Shown: positions 1 through 7,879 of the stretch, one piece after another
How the letters are laid out: each line of letters begins with the position of its first letter
Position numbering within the stretch: position 1 is the first letter of the stretch
Assembly: GCA_944385265.1 (NCBI GenBank)
Contig: CALWWO010000054.1
Span: 1-18,586 of the forward strand
DNA from: an uncultured Oscillospiraceae bacterium
GTDB taxonomy: Bacteria > Bacillota_A > Clostridia > Oscillospirales > Oscillospiraceae
Length of the DNA: 18,586 nt
Direction: 5' to 3'
Translations under genes and position numbers: made by a program
The notes under the pieces: generated by a model
What the model was told of the DNA's origin: nothing
The model's database searches: none
What the model saw: only the letters and a program-made list of their open reading frames with translations

Positions 1-1497
1 CCTGTGCCTGTCGTCCTTGACCATTCCAAACACCGGCAAATCTATTCCGAAGCGATGCGCCGCTTCTAGAGCCGCCTTCGCATGCGTGCTGCCGCCGTCT
101 ATCAGCATGATATCGGGAAGCGGAGCGAACTTTTCATCGCCGTCGATATACCGTTGTAATCTTCGAGTAACGGCTTCCATCATACTGCCATAATCATTTT
201 GCCCGCTTACAGTTTTCATTTTAAATTTTCTATAAGCCTTTTTAAGCGGTCTGCCGCCTGCAAACACAGTCATTGATGCGACGATATCAGACGAGCCTGT
301 ATTTGATATATCGAACGCCTCTATTCTATCCGGTATCTTGTCCAATTTCAACGCATTCATAAGCCACTGCGCCGTCTTGCTCTCCCGTTCCTCGCGCGTG
401 GTTATCCTGTCTGTCTCCTCGCGCGCGTTGAGCTCCGCCGTTCTCACAAATTTCAGTCTAACCCCGCTCTTCGGCACTATAAAGCGCACCTTCACTCCTA
501 TTTTTGCATTGAGGAACTCCTCAAGCTCCTCTTTATCCGGTAATTTTTCCGGTACGCACACCGTTTTTGGTGCTGTGCGGCGCGACAGATAATACTGTCG
601 CAGAAATCCGGATATCGCCTCATTCGTATCGCCGGCTATACTGTCGAAAAATTCTACGTCTTTATCAAGCAGATTGCCGTCCACATAATGCAAAACAACA
701 AAGCAGCTTCTTACCTCATTTACGAACAGCCCCACAGCGTCCGTATCGGCAAACGCCTGTGAAACGGCATATTGGCGCGTCTCCACCCGCTCTATTGCTT
801 TTATTCTGTCGCGGAGCTCAGCCGCCTCTTCAAAGCGCAGCTTTTCAGCCGCCGTCTCCATCTCTTTTGTAAGCTTTTCTATCAGCTCGCCCGTCTTCCC
901 GTCCAGCACCATGATGGCTTCCGCTATCGCCTTATCGTGCAGCGTCTTATCTACGTCACGCATACAATATCCGCGGCATGCGCCGATATGGTAATTCAGG
1001 CACGGACGTTCCTTTCCGATATCCCGCGGGAAGCTTTTGCCGCAAGCAGGCAGCTTCAGCGCCTTTCTGATAGCGTCGATCGCGTCAAACGACGCCTGTC
1101 TGCCGCCAAACGGACCGAAATACAGTGCGCCGTCATCCTTCTTATGCGACACGACAGAAAATGTGGGATACGGTTTTATCACATCCAGCCTTATATATGG
1201 ATACCCCTTATCGTCCTTGAGAAGGATGTTATATTTCGGCATGTAGTGCTTTATCAGCGAATCCTCCAGCATCAGCGCCTCAAATTCCGTATTGACCATT
1301 ATGACGTTGAAATCGGCTATTTTCGATATCATCGCCTCTGTTTTGGTATTGTGGCTGCCTCTGAAATAGCTGCTGACCCTGTTTTTAAGCTTTTTCGCCT
1401 TTCCGACGTATATGACCTGCCCATCGCCGTCGAGCATTATATATACTCCCGGCGTTTCCGGAAGCTTTAAAGCGCGCTGTGCTAAGGATTCTTCCAT
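1..1497 (-). CDS. uvrC: Excinuclease ABC subunit C, UvrC (3' end outside window)
   Basis: UvrC makes the two incisions flanking a lesion during nucleotide excision repair, acting on the UvrB-DNA complex. The frame is open for 499 codons from the ATG at 1497 to the window edge. The N-terminal GIY-YIG nuclease domain is clear: GVY at residues 17-19, IYVGKAKKL from residue 29 and Arg-40. A UvrB-binding UVR helix (KLRFEEAAELRDRI) lies near residues 210-225. The start of the RNase H-like second nuclease domain follows (FDISNTG near residue 395, then DYGSM and LIDGG). Full-length UvrC is about 600 residues, so the rest of this domain and the C-terminal helix-hairpin-helix pair lie outside. The start is supported by TGAGG six bases upstream of the ATG. 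The gene lies downstream of ptsH, separated by a 195-base structured gap. Identification is firm. Confidence 0.97.
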   Translation of the reverse strand, partial: MEESLAQRALKLPETPGVYIMLDGDGQVIYVGKAKKLKNRVSSYFRGSHNTKTEAMISKIADFNVIMVNTEFEALMLEDSLIKHYMPKYNILLKDDKGYPYIRLDVIKPYPTFSVVSHKKDDGALYFGPFGGRQASFDAIDAIRKALKLPACGKSFPRDIGKERPCLNYHIGACRGYCMRDVDKTLHDKAIAEAIMVLDGKTGELIEKLTKEMETAAEKLRFEEAAELRDRIKAIERVETRQYAVSQAFADTDAVGLFVNEVRSCFVVLHYVDGNLLDKDVEFFDSIAGDTNEAISGFLRQYYLSRRTAPKTVCVPEKLPDKEELEEFLNAKIGVKVRFIVPKSGVRLKFVRTAELNAREETDRITTREERESKTAQWLMNALKLDKIPDRIEAFDISNTGSSDIVASMTVFAGGRPLKKAYRKFKMKTVSGQNDYGSMMEAVTRRLQRYIDGDEKFAPLPDIMLIDGGSTHAKAALEAAHRFGIDLPVFGMVKDDRHR

Positions 1498-1541
1498 TTT
1501 TAACCTCACGCTCCGATATCAAAAGTTTTACAGCGCAACAA

Positions 1542-1651
1542 GGGCTGCCCACACCGTGATCTGCGCCAAATTTATGTATGTATAGCCGCATTTTAAAGCT
1601 CTGCGGTCATTCAACAAAAATCACGGTGCGCACATCACAGCGGAGCAGCCC
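1542..1651 (-). other. Long-range paired (structured) segment upstream of uvrC
   Basis: On the minus strand the order is GGGCTGC (1651-1645), 16 unpaired bases, CACCGTGAT (1628-1620), a 59-base insert, ATCACGGTG (1560-1552), three bases, then GCAGCCC (1548-1542). The 7-bp and 9-bp arms are perfect and collinear. The insert contains its own hairpin, CCGCA (1606-1602) with TGCGG (1590-1586). The segment ends 44 bases before the uvrC start. It could be an RNA leader element, an RNA-processing structure after ptsH, or the remains of a small inverted-repeat element. No known riboswitch class was recognised. The pairing is seen directly; any function is inference. Confidence 0.55.
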
Positions 1652-1692
1652 CATCAAGCTTTTTTAATAATATTCCTCGCCGAATTTCTATA

Positions 1693-1956
1693 TCACTCGC
1701 CGAATCCAGACGAAATAAGATCGCACAGCGCTTCAACCGCAGCCGTTTCATCATCGCCGTCCGCAATGATCTTTATTGAGGTTCCTTCTGTAATTCCCAT
1801 TGAAAGTACGCCCAAAAGGCTTTTCGCATTCACCTTGCGATCGTCCTTCTCGATCCATACACCTGACTTGAACTCATTTGCTTTTTGCGTAAAAAACGTT
1901 GCCGGGCGAGCATGCAGCCCTACCTGATTCGTCACAACGATTTCCTTAATACACAT
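1693..1956 (-). CDS. ptsH: Phosphocarrier protein HPr
   Basis: HPr carries phosphate from Enzyme I to sugar-specific PTS components. In Firmicutes it is also phosphorylated on a serine by HprK and then works with CcpA in catabolite repression. The 87-residue product has the active-site histidine at residue 15 (GLHARPA) and the regulatory serine at residue 46 (KSLLGV), both at canonical positions, so both phosphorylations look possible. The ATG at 1956 is chosen because AGGAGG lies eight bases upstream and it gives the family's usual length; an upstream in-frame start at 1983 would add nine atypical residues. The stop is TGA. A good sigma-A promoter precedes it (2032-2060), so it has its own transcript. 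A 10-bp direct repeat (CTCGCCGAAT) spans its 3' end at 1676-1685 and 1696-1705. Confidence 0.95.
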   Translation of the reverse strand: MCIKEIVVTNQVGLHARPATFFTQKANEFKSGVWIEKDDRKVNAKSLLGVLSMGITEGTSIKIIADGDDETAAVEALCDLISSGFGE

Positions 1957-2031
1957 TTTTTGAACCTCCTTGTTTATTTGCACAGCGCGGTCGCTTATAT
2001 TTTTTGTTTCTTCTTACATGTTCTTTTCCTT

Positions 2032-2060
2032 ATTTTATCAAAGCCGTCGCTTACCGTCAA
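2032..2060 (-). promoter_or_regulatory. Sigma-A promoter for ptsH
   Basis: On the minus strand, TTGACG (2060-2055) is followed by a 17-base spacer and TAAAAT (2037-2032). The predicted start near 2025 leaves a leader of about 70 bases ending in the strong AGGAGG of ptsH. The spacing is optimal and both boxes are close to consensus. Confidence 0.75.
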
Positions 2061-2087
2061 TACGGTTGTCCCATAATTAAGTATTTT

Positions 2088-4463
2088 TTACCGTATCGTA
2101 ACAACTGTAACGCCGGTTTCGCCTTCCCCGTATCTTCCGAGCCTAAATGATTTTACCTGCTTGTTTGTCTTAAGACTTTGGTGAACGGCAGCTCTCAACG
2201 CGCCCGTGCCCTTGCCGTGGATTATCGTGACCTCATTTAGCTTAGCTATCTGCGCGCTGTCTATATACCGCTCTATTATCGGGATCGCTTCAAGCGCGGT
2301 CATGCCGCGAACGTCAAGCTCCGGACTTACTGCCGCGCGATTTAAGCCGCCGGTACTCTGCACCGCTTTTTTCGGCGCTTTTGTCTTCGGCGCTTCGATC
2401 ACGCGCACCTCATTTGCTTTCGCAGTGACTTTCATTATTCCCGCCTGCAGAGTAAGCGTACCATCGTTTCCGACGGATATAACCTCCGCCTTTGTTCCTA
2501 TTGACAGGATCTCTACCGTATCGCCCGCCTTTGGCGGTCGTCCCTGCTCTGTATTTTCTCTTTTTTCATTCAGTCTGCCGGTAGTTTTATCCTCTGCTTC
2601 GTTAAGGCTTTTTCTTATCTGGGTCCTCGCCTCGTTAAGTCGCTGCCAATCTGCATCCTTTGCCGCTTCTTTTCTTATTTTATTAAGCTCGTCGAACACC
2701 GAATCAGCAGTTCTGCGCGCGTCCGCTATCATTCTCTGCGCCTCACGGTTGGCATTTTGTACAGCTTTCGACCGCTGCCGCTCAGCCTCCTCGCGGTAGT
2801 GTTCAGCCTTTTCCGCCTCGCTTTTAGCTTTTATGAACAGCTTATCAGCCTCGTCCTTTTCCTTTTCCATCTGCTGACGCACCTGCTCCAGATTTTCAAG
2901 CACGGACTCAAAGCTTTTGCTCTCCGTCCCTATACGCGACCTTGCGTCGTCTATTATCGTCTCCGGAAGTCCGAGGCGGGAGGATATAGCAAAGGCATTG
3001 CTCTTGCCCGGTATGCCGACTATCAGCCTGTATGTCGGCTTGAGCGTCTCCACATCGAATTCACACGAGGCGTTCACGACCCCGTTCGTCGTCGTGGCAT
3101 AGAGCTTAAGCTCTGCATAATGCGTCGTCGCCGCTATTTTCGCTCCCATCTGACGCGCATATTCGATTATCGCTATCGCAAGCGCCGCGCCCTCCACCGG
3201 GTCGGTGCCTGCGCCGAGCTCATCAAACAGTATAAGCGTATTCTCGCCGCATTCCTCAAGTATCTTCACTATATTTGTCATGTGCGCGGAAAATGTGGAC
3301 AGCGACTGCTCTATCGACTGCTCGTCCCCTATATCAGCCAGCACTTTCCTGAACACAGGTACTGCGCTTCCGTAATTTGCCGGTATATGGAGTCCGCACT
3401 GTCCCATGATGCACAAAAGCCCTATCGTTTTTAAAGTCACCGTTTTACCGCCGGTGTTAGGTCCTGTTATCACCATAGTGTCGCTATCGCCGCCAAGGCG
3501 CACGTCTATCGGCACAGCCGTTTCTTTCGGAAGCAGCGGGTGCCTTGCCCTTCTCAGCACGATCTCACCGTTTTCCGATATCTCCGGCTCCGCCGCGTCT
3601 AATTTAAAAGACAGTTTTGCCTTTGCAAATATCAGGTCTAGTTCTGTAAGGACGGAGAAATCACGGGTTATTTCCCCGGCGCTATCAGCCGCCTCCGCCG
3701 ACAGCGCCATAAGTATCCGGTCTATTTCCTTTTTTTCGCGTGCGAGCAGCTCCCGTATCTCATTATTCGCCTGCACTGCCGACATCGGCTCCACAAACAG
3801 CGTCGCTCCCGATGAGGATATGTCATGCACAAGCCCCGGCACCGACGACTTATGGTCCGCCTTTACGGGGACGACATATCTGTCGTTTCTCATTGTGATT
3901 ATCGGCTCCTGCAGCGCCTTTGCATATGACGGCGACGTGATTATTTTTTGCAGCGCCTGCCGTACCCTGTCGCCGGCGACGCGCATTTTCCTGCGTATAT
4001 CGGAGAGCTCCGAGCTTGCCGAATCCGATATCTCGTCTTCACCGATGATGCTCGTCGTTATCTTTTCCTCAAGATATTTATTGGCGCGCAGCCCCGAAAA
4101 CAGGTAATCTATATCCGTTCTTCCAGTTTTCTTATCGCTGTAATACGTCTGCACGTTTCGGACGGTTTTAAGTATCGCGGCTATGTCGAGCAGCTCCACG
4201 GTATTTAACATCCCGCCCATCTCCGCTCTCGACAGCGACGGCGATACATCCTTGACCCCGGAAAACGACGGGCTTCCCTTAACTGTCATTTGCTCTTTTG
4301 CGGCTGTCGTCTCCCCCTGCCGACGCAGGATCTCATACTTATCGTCAACCGGACGCAGTTTAAGCGCAGCTTCCTTCGCCGAATCGCTGACAGCCTCCGC
4401 CGCAAGCATTTCAAGCACCTGCGGAAGCTCAAGTATATTTAAAGATTTTTCATAAAGCGTCAT
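2088..4463 (-). CDS. mutS2: MutS2 family ATPase with C-terminal Smr domain
   Basis: The 791-residue product has the usual MutS2 length. The ATPase carries Walker A GPNTGGKT at 334-341 and Walker B LILFDELGAGTDP at 410-422. A long charged coiled-coil stretch lies around 530-650. The C-terminal Smr domain begins at LDVRG (716) and has HGKGTGALR from 749. MutS2 has been linked to suppression of recombination and, in Bacillus, to rescue of collided ribosomes (RqcU); the Smr domain is nuclease-like in some members. The frame stays open upstream to 4595, but the ATG at 4463 gives the standard N-terminus (MTLYEKSLNIL) and follows GGAG. It overlaps the 3' end of recO by 14 bases, so the two are probably translationally coupled. 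The stop is TAA. Confidence 0.95.
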   Translation of the reverse strand: MTLYEKSLNILELPQVLEMLAAEAVSDSAKEAALKLRPVDDKYEILRRQGETTAAKEQMTVKGSPSFSGVKDVSPSLSRAEMGGMLNTVELLDIAAILKTVRNVQTYYSDKKTGRTDIDYLFSGLRANKYLEEKITTSIIGEDEISDSASSELSDIRRKMRVAGDRVRQALQKIITSPSYAKALQEPIITMRNDRYVVPVKADHKSSVPGLVHDISSSGATLFVEPMSAVQANNEIRELLAREKKEIDRILMALSAEAADSAGEITRDFSVLTELDLIFAKAKLSFKLDAAEPEISENGEIVLRRARHPLLPKETAVPIDVRLGGDSDTMVITGPNTGGKTVTLKTIGLLCIMGQCGLHIPANYGSAVPVFRKVLADIGDEQSIEQSLSTFSAHMTNIVKILEECGENTLILFDELGAGTDPVEGAALAIAIIEYARQMGAKIAATTHYAELKLYATTTNGVVNASCEFDVETLKPTYRLIVGIPGKSNAFAISSRLGLPETIIDDARSRIGTESKSFESVLENLEQVRQQMEKEKDEADKLFIKAKSEAEKAEHYREEAERQRSKAVQNANREAQRMIADARRTADSVFDELNKIRKEAAKDADWQRLNEARTQIRKSLNEAEDKTTGRLNEKRENTEQGRPPKAGDTVEILSIGTKAEVISVGNDGTLTLQAGIMKVTAKANEVRVIEAPKTKAPKKAVQSTGGLNRAAVSPELDVRGMTALEAIPIIERYIDSAQIAKLNEVTIIHGKGTGALRAAVHQSLKTNKQVKSFRLGRYGEGETGVTVVTIR

Positions 4464-5229
4464 CTGTATTTTTCTCCATTTTCGGATAAGTTTTAACACT
4501 GTAATAGAACGAGAGTGTTTTAAACTCCCGTTCAAGCTGTGTTTTAAGATATTCCTCGCTTGCCTGTGCAAGCCGTTCCATCGCATTGCCGCCAAGTGTG
4601 AACGAAAATATCCTTTTCGCGTCCGCGTTGACTATATGGCGCATCGCGGCAAGCGATCCGGGGCACAGCGCGACCGACTGTCTCGGATCTCCGGCGCATC
4701 TTCTGCACGACAGCACGCCCTCTTTAAGTTGCAGCACCGGCTCTTCCGGCTCGCTTTTCCCGCATTCATAGCAGGCTTCAAGCAAGGGCTCGAATCCCGC
4801 AAGGCTCGCTATCCGTATTTCAAACGCGCTTTTTATAAGCTGCGGATCACGCTTTTTCTCGCTTAACGCGTAAAGGCTGTTCAGCCCGAGCGAAAGTATC
4901 GCCGGATTTACGCTGTCCTCATCCGACACCGCCTCCAGCACCTCGGCAAAATACGAGCCGAGCGCCAAAAGCTCCACATCGTCTCGCAATCCGTCAAAAA
5001 GCTCTATGCTTCTGGCGTCGGTAAGCGTCCATCTCCCGCGGGAGCTGTAAAGCGTCATCTCTGAAAACGCCAAAAGCTGCGTTGACGCAGCTATTTTGCT
5101 TTTCCGGCGCTTCGCTCCCTTTGCGGTAACGGTTATTTTTCCCTCGGCGGCAGTCAAAACCGTAAGTATCCTGCTGCTCTCCATATAAGGCGTTTCCCTC
5201 AGTACAAGCCCCGTTGTTGTTATGTACAT
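4450..5229 (-). CDS. recO: DNA repair protein RecO
   Basis: RecO loads RecA onto SSB-coated single-stranded DNA with RecR during gap repair and RecF-pathway recombination. The 259-residue product has the N-terminal OB-fold segment (TGLVLRETPYMESSRILTV). Its C-terminal half has a four-cysteine zinc site at C153, C156, C175 and C178 (CYEC and CRRC), typical of Firmicutes RecO. The ATG at 5229 is preceded by GAGGTGAG. A perfect 23-base palindrome lies just upstream of this ribosome binding site. The gene follows yqzL and era in the conserved order and overlaps mutS2 at its 3' end. The stop is TGA. Confidence 0.94.
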   Translation of the reverse strand: MYITTTGLVLRETPYMESSRILTVLTAAEGKITVTAKGAKRRKSKIAASTQLLAFSEMTLYSSRGRWTLTDARSIELFDGLRDDVELLALGSYFAEVLEAVSDEDSVNPAILSLGLNSLYALSEKKRDPQLIKSAFEIRIASLAGFEPLLEACYECGKSEPEEPVLQLKEGVLSCRRCAGDPRQSVALCPGSLAAMRHIVNADAKRIFSFTLGGNAMERLAQASEEYLKTQLEREFKTLSFYYSVKTYPKMEKNTDDAL

Positions 5230-5240
5230 CTCTCACCTCT

Positions 5241-5263
5241 GCGTAAGCTTTGAAAGCTTACGC
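5241..5263. repeat. Perfect 23-base palindrome at the yqzL-recO junction
   Basis: Two 11-base arms (GCGTAAGCTTT and its complement AAAGCTTACGC) are separated by a single base. The palindrome covers the last codons and stop of yqzL and ends five bases before the GAGGTGAG of recO on the minus strand. The plus-strand side is followed by CGTTTTTT, which would suit termination of an antisense transcript. On the coding strand no U-tract follows, so it is not a standard terminator for the operon. It may modulate recO translation or stabilise a processed mRNA end. Confidence 0.7.
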
Positions 5264-5365
5264 CGTTTTTTCCTCTGTTTCGATCTGTTCAAGCTCTTTA
5301 TACAACAGATAATATATTATATCTCCAGTTTCGCTAAACAGTTTCCACGCTCCATCAGAAGTCAT
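5258..5365 (-). CDS. yqzL: YqzL-family small protein
   Basis: This 35-residue reading frame encodes a product with the core WKLFSETGDIIYYLLYKEL, matching the small YqzL proteins encoded between era and recO in Bacillus and many Clostridia. The ATG at 5365 follows GGAGG with five bases between, an excellent ribosome binding site. A hairpin (5379-5393) lies just upstream of that site. The stop TAA falls inside the 23-base palindrome. The function of the family is not known to me; the conserved position suggests a role linked to its neighbours, but that is inference. It is too short for ordinary gene callers and easily missed. Confidence rests on sequence likeness, position and the strong ribosome binding site together. 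Confidence 0.88.
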   Translation of the reverse strand: MTSDGAWKLFSETGDIIYYLLYKELEQIETEEKTA

Positions 5366-5378
5366 TTTAACCTCCCTC

Positions 5379-5393
5379 GGCGGTATCACCGCC
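5379..5393 (-). other. Hairpin immediately upstream of the yqzL ribosome binding site
   Basis: GGCGGT and ACCGCC form a 6-bp stem around a three-base loop, one base away from the GGGAGG of yqzL on the minus strand. A second weak pair (AGAAC with GTTCT) lies just upstream in the era-yqzL gap. There is no U-tract, so it is not a terminator. It could stabilise the message or affect ribosome access. Confidence 0.4.
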
Positions 5394-5463
5394 TCAAGAA
5401 CAATTTCTCTTTCGTTCTAATGGCTATAGTTTTTGTATGCGAAATCAAAATATTATAGGAAAT

Positions 5464-6351
5464 TTATTCAACGTATCCCATATTTCTTATCTGCCCGACG
5501 CTGTCGCGCCAGTTTTCCTTGACTTTGACCCACGTCTGCAAAAATACTTTCGTGCCCATAAACGCCTCTATATCGTTTCTCGCAAGTTCACCGATTTTTT
5601 TCAGCATCGCCCCGTTCTTGCCGATGATTATGCCCTTATGGCTCGCTTTTTCGCAGTATATCGTAACGTCGAGATCGATTATGCCGTTATCCCGCTCTGA
5701 AAATTTTGTGACCTCGACCGCCGTGCCGTGCGGTATCTCCCTGTCAAGCGACAAAAGCAGCTTCTCTCGCACTATCTCAGCCACTATTTGACGTTCCGGC
5801 TGATCTGTGACCATGTCGTCCGGGAAAAGCTGCGGTCCCTCCTCCGCGAATTTTTTAAATTCTTCGAGGAGCGCTTCAAGCCCGTCCGATTTTTTTGCGG
5901 AGATCGGCACTACCGCGTCAAAGCTATGCGCCTGAGAATATGTCTGGATAACGGCGAGGATATCCTCTTTCTTCACTGTATCTATCTTATTTATCACAAG
6001 TATCGACGGTACCCCAGATTGCTTTATGCGCTCGATCAGCAGCCGTTCCTGCGTGCCGATATTGTTTACCGGCTCGACAAGCAGCGCTATTGCGTCAACG
6101 TCAGCGACGCTGTCCGCCACTACCTTCACCATATAATCTCCGAGCTTTGTCCGCGCCTTATGAAACCCTGGTGTGTCCATAAGGATTATCTGCGTATCGC
6201 CGCTGTTTACAACGCCGAATATTCTGTTTCTCGTTGTCTGCGGTTTTGGCGTAACTATGGCTACCTTTTCACCGACAAGCGCGTTTGTAAGCGTAGATTT
6301 GCCGACGTTAGGTCTGCCTATTATGGATATCATTGCTGTTTTCGTAATCAT
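5464..6351 (-). CDS. era: GTPase Era (16S rRNA maturation)
   Basis: Era is an essential GTPase that binds the 3' end of 16S rRNA and helps 30S assembly. The 295-residue product has G1 GRPNVGKS at 12-19, G3 DTPGFH, G4 NKID, and a C-terminal KH RNA-binding domain containing the GIIIGKNGAMLKKIG loop. Length and layout are normal. The ATG at 6351 lies 22 bases after the ybeY stop; its ribosome binding site is weak, which fits coupling to ybeY. A later ATG at 6333 would cut close to the G1 motif and is less likely. The gene sits between ybeY and yqzL, a functional cluster for 16S rRNA processing. The stop is TAA. Confidence 0.97.
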   Translation of the reverse strand: MITKTAMISIIGRPNVGKSTLTNALVGEKVAIVTPKPQTTRNRIFGVVNSGDTQIILMDTPGFHKARTKLGDYMVKVVADSVADVDAIALLVEPVNNIGTQERLLIERIKQSGVPSILVINKIDTVKKEDILAVIQTYSQAHSFDAVVPISAKKSDGLEALLEEFKKFAEEGPQLFPDDMVTDQPERQIVAEIVREKLLLSLDREIPHGTAVEVTKFSERDNGIIDLDVTIYCEKASHKGIIIGKNGAMLKKIGELARNDIEAFMGTKVFLQTWVKVKENWRDSVGQIRNMGYVE

Positions 6352-6373
6352 ATTTTCATACCGTTTCTTTCGT

Positions 6374-6871
6374 TTAATCTCTTGTTATCCCCATTTTAGC
6401 GAGCGCCGTCTCTTCGCGGCTTCGCATAAGCTTTTTCTCTTCGCCCTCGTCCATATGATCATAGCCGAGAAGATGGAGCATCGAATGAACTGTGAGATAC
6501 GCTATTTCGCGCTTCAGCGGATGTCCGTATTCGTGTGCCTGCTCTTTTGCGCGCTCCCACGAGATCACTATATCTCCGAGCGGCAGTCTGCCCGTCTTTA
6601 TATCCAGATCGCCGACGCTGTACGAAAACTTTCCAGCTTTTATATTTTGCAGCGGAAATGACAAAACGTCGGTCGGTCGGTCTTTGCTCATAAACCGTCT
6701 GTTCAGTTTCTGTATCCCATCGTTATCCGTGATCGTCACATCCACCCAGCACGGTACGGTAACATTTTCGCATTCCAGCACGGTGTTTACGCATTCGCGA
6801 AACAGATATTTATATCTGCGCGCCGCCCTGTGCCCGTTATATTTTATCCTCACTCTATTGGTAATGCGCAT
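6374..6871 (-). CDS. ybeY: rRNA maturation endoribonuclease YbeY
   Basis: YbeY is a zinc-dependent single-strand endoribonuclease involved in 16S rRNA 3'-end maturation and ribosome quality control. The 165-residue product has the signature HSMLHLLGYDHM, with metal ligands His-129, His-133 and His-139. Upstream motifs such as LNRRF and PTDVLSFPL are also typical. The ATG at 6871 lies three bases beyond the phoH stop codon, so the two are likely co-translated. The stop is TAA. Dgk and Cdd genes, which lie between ybeY and era in Bacillus subtilis, are absent here. Confidence 0.95.
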   Translation of the reverse strand: MRITNRVRIKYNGHRAARRYKYLFRECVNTVLECENVTVPCWVDVTITDNDGIQKLNRRFMSKDRPTDVLSFPLQNIKAGKFSYSVGDLDIKTGRLPLGDIVISWERAKEQAHEYGHPLKREIAYLTVHSMLHLLGYDHMDEGEEKKLMRSREETALAKMGITRD

Positions 6872-6874
6872 ACG

Positions 6875-7879
6875 CTATTTTCTCCTGCCCGAGTTTTGCT
6901 TCTTCTGGTTTTTATTTTGATTTTCCTGACGGATTTCGTTTTTTTCATACGCTTCGATTATTTTCTGGACAAGCGCATGGCGCACCACGTCGGCTCTCGT
7001 TAACTGGCATATGGTTATATCCTCCACGCCGTTTAATATACGCATCGCTTCTTTAAGCCCGCTCGCCTTATCTGCGGGAAGATCTATCTGCGTCACGTCG
7101 CCCGTTATGACTATCTTTGAGCCAAAGCCTAATCTCGTCAAAAACATCTTCATCTGTTCGCGCGATGTGTTCTGCGCCTCGTCAAGTATTATAAACGAAT
7201 CGTCAAGCGTCCGCCCGCGCATGTAGGCAAGCGGCGCGACCTCTATATTCCCGCGTTCAAGATACTTATTATACGTCTCTGCGCCGAGCATATCAAAAAG
7301 CGCGTCATACAACGGGCGCAGATACGGGTCTACCTTACTCTGCAGATCGCCGGGCAGGAAGCCGAGCCGCTCCCCTGCCTCGACCGCCGGTCTTGTAAGT
7401 ATTATCCTGTTTACTGATTTTGACCTGAACGCCGCAACAGCCGCTGCGACCGCAAGGTACGTTTTGCCTGTTCCCGCAGGTCCTATGCCAAGCGTGATCG
7501 TATTGTTCATTATAGCGTCTATATACTTTTTTTGCCCTAAAGTCTTCGCCTTTACAGGCTTTCCCTTCGCCGTTATGCACACTACGTCTCTTGCGAGATC
7601 GCCTATTTTATCGTCGTTGCCCTCTTTTACAAGCCCTATTATATAACGGACATTCTGGATGCTGATGCTCTCACCCTTGGCTGCGAGCTGCAAAAGCCCC
7701 TCTATCGTCCTTTCAGCATATGCGACCGCTTCCTCGTCTCCCACTATCCTTATTTCCGAATCGCGGTCCACTATCTTTACTTTCAGCTCATTTTCTATAG
7801 CGCGCAGATTCTCGTCAAACGAGCCGAACACGCTGATTATATGCTCTAATCTGTCAACGCTGATTATTTTCTCCGCCAT
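6875..7879 (-). CDS. phoH: PhoH-family ATPase (YbeZ-like)
   Basis: The 334-residue product has an N-terminal KH-like segment, then a P-loop ATPase with Walker A GPAGTGKT at 133-140 and Walker B FIILDEAQN at 229-237, the hallmark of PhoH/YbeZ. These proteins are predicted RNA-acting ATPases functionally tied to YbeY, the adjacent gene. The tail is Asn/Lys/Gln-rich and basic. The ATG at 7879 follows GGGGAGGGAG; an earlier in-frame start at 7948 would add an atypical leader lying inside yqfD. The start overlaps the 3' end of yqfD by 26 bases. The stop is TAG. The name PhoH is historical, and a link to phosphate starvation should not be assumed. Confidence 0.93.
   Translation of the reverse strand: MAEKIISVDRLEHIISVFGSFDENLRAIENELKVKIVDRDSEIRIVGDEEAVAYAERTIEGLLQLAAKGESISIQNVRYIIGLVKEGNDDKIGDLARDVVCITAKGKPVKAKTLGQKKYIDAIMNNTITLGIGPAGTGKTYLAVAAAVAAFRSKSVNRIILTRPAVEAGERLGFLPGDLQSKVDPYLRPLYDALFDMLGAETYNKYLERGNIEVAPLAYMRGRTLDDSFIILDEAQNTSREQMKMFLTRLGFGSKIVITGDVTQIDLPADKASGLKEAMRILNGVEDITICQLTRADVVRHALVQKIIEAYEKNEIRQENQNKNQKKQNSGRRK

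Noticed and set aside
1385..1591. Small minus-strand frame across the uvrC start
   Set aside because: It overlaps the uvrC N-terminus in another frame and crosses the structured segment; no ribosome binding site or likeness supports it.
1676..1705. 10-base direct repeat CTCGCCGAAT spaced 20 bases apart at the ptsH 3' end
   Set aside because: Only two short copies occur and one is inside the coding end of ptsH. It may be a tiny local duplication with no evident function.
2757..3434. Long open frame on the plus strand opposite mutS2
   Set aside because: It lies entirely antisense to conserved MutS2 coding sequence, has no ribosome binding site of note and its product has no recognisable domain; it reflects codon bias of the real gene.
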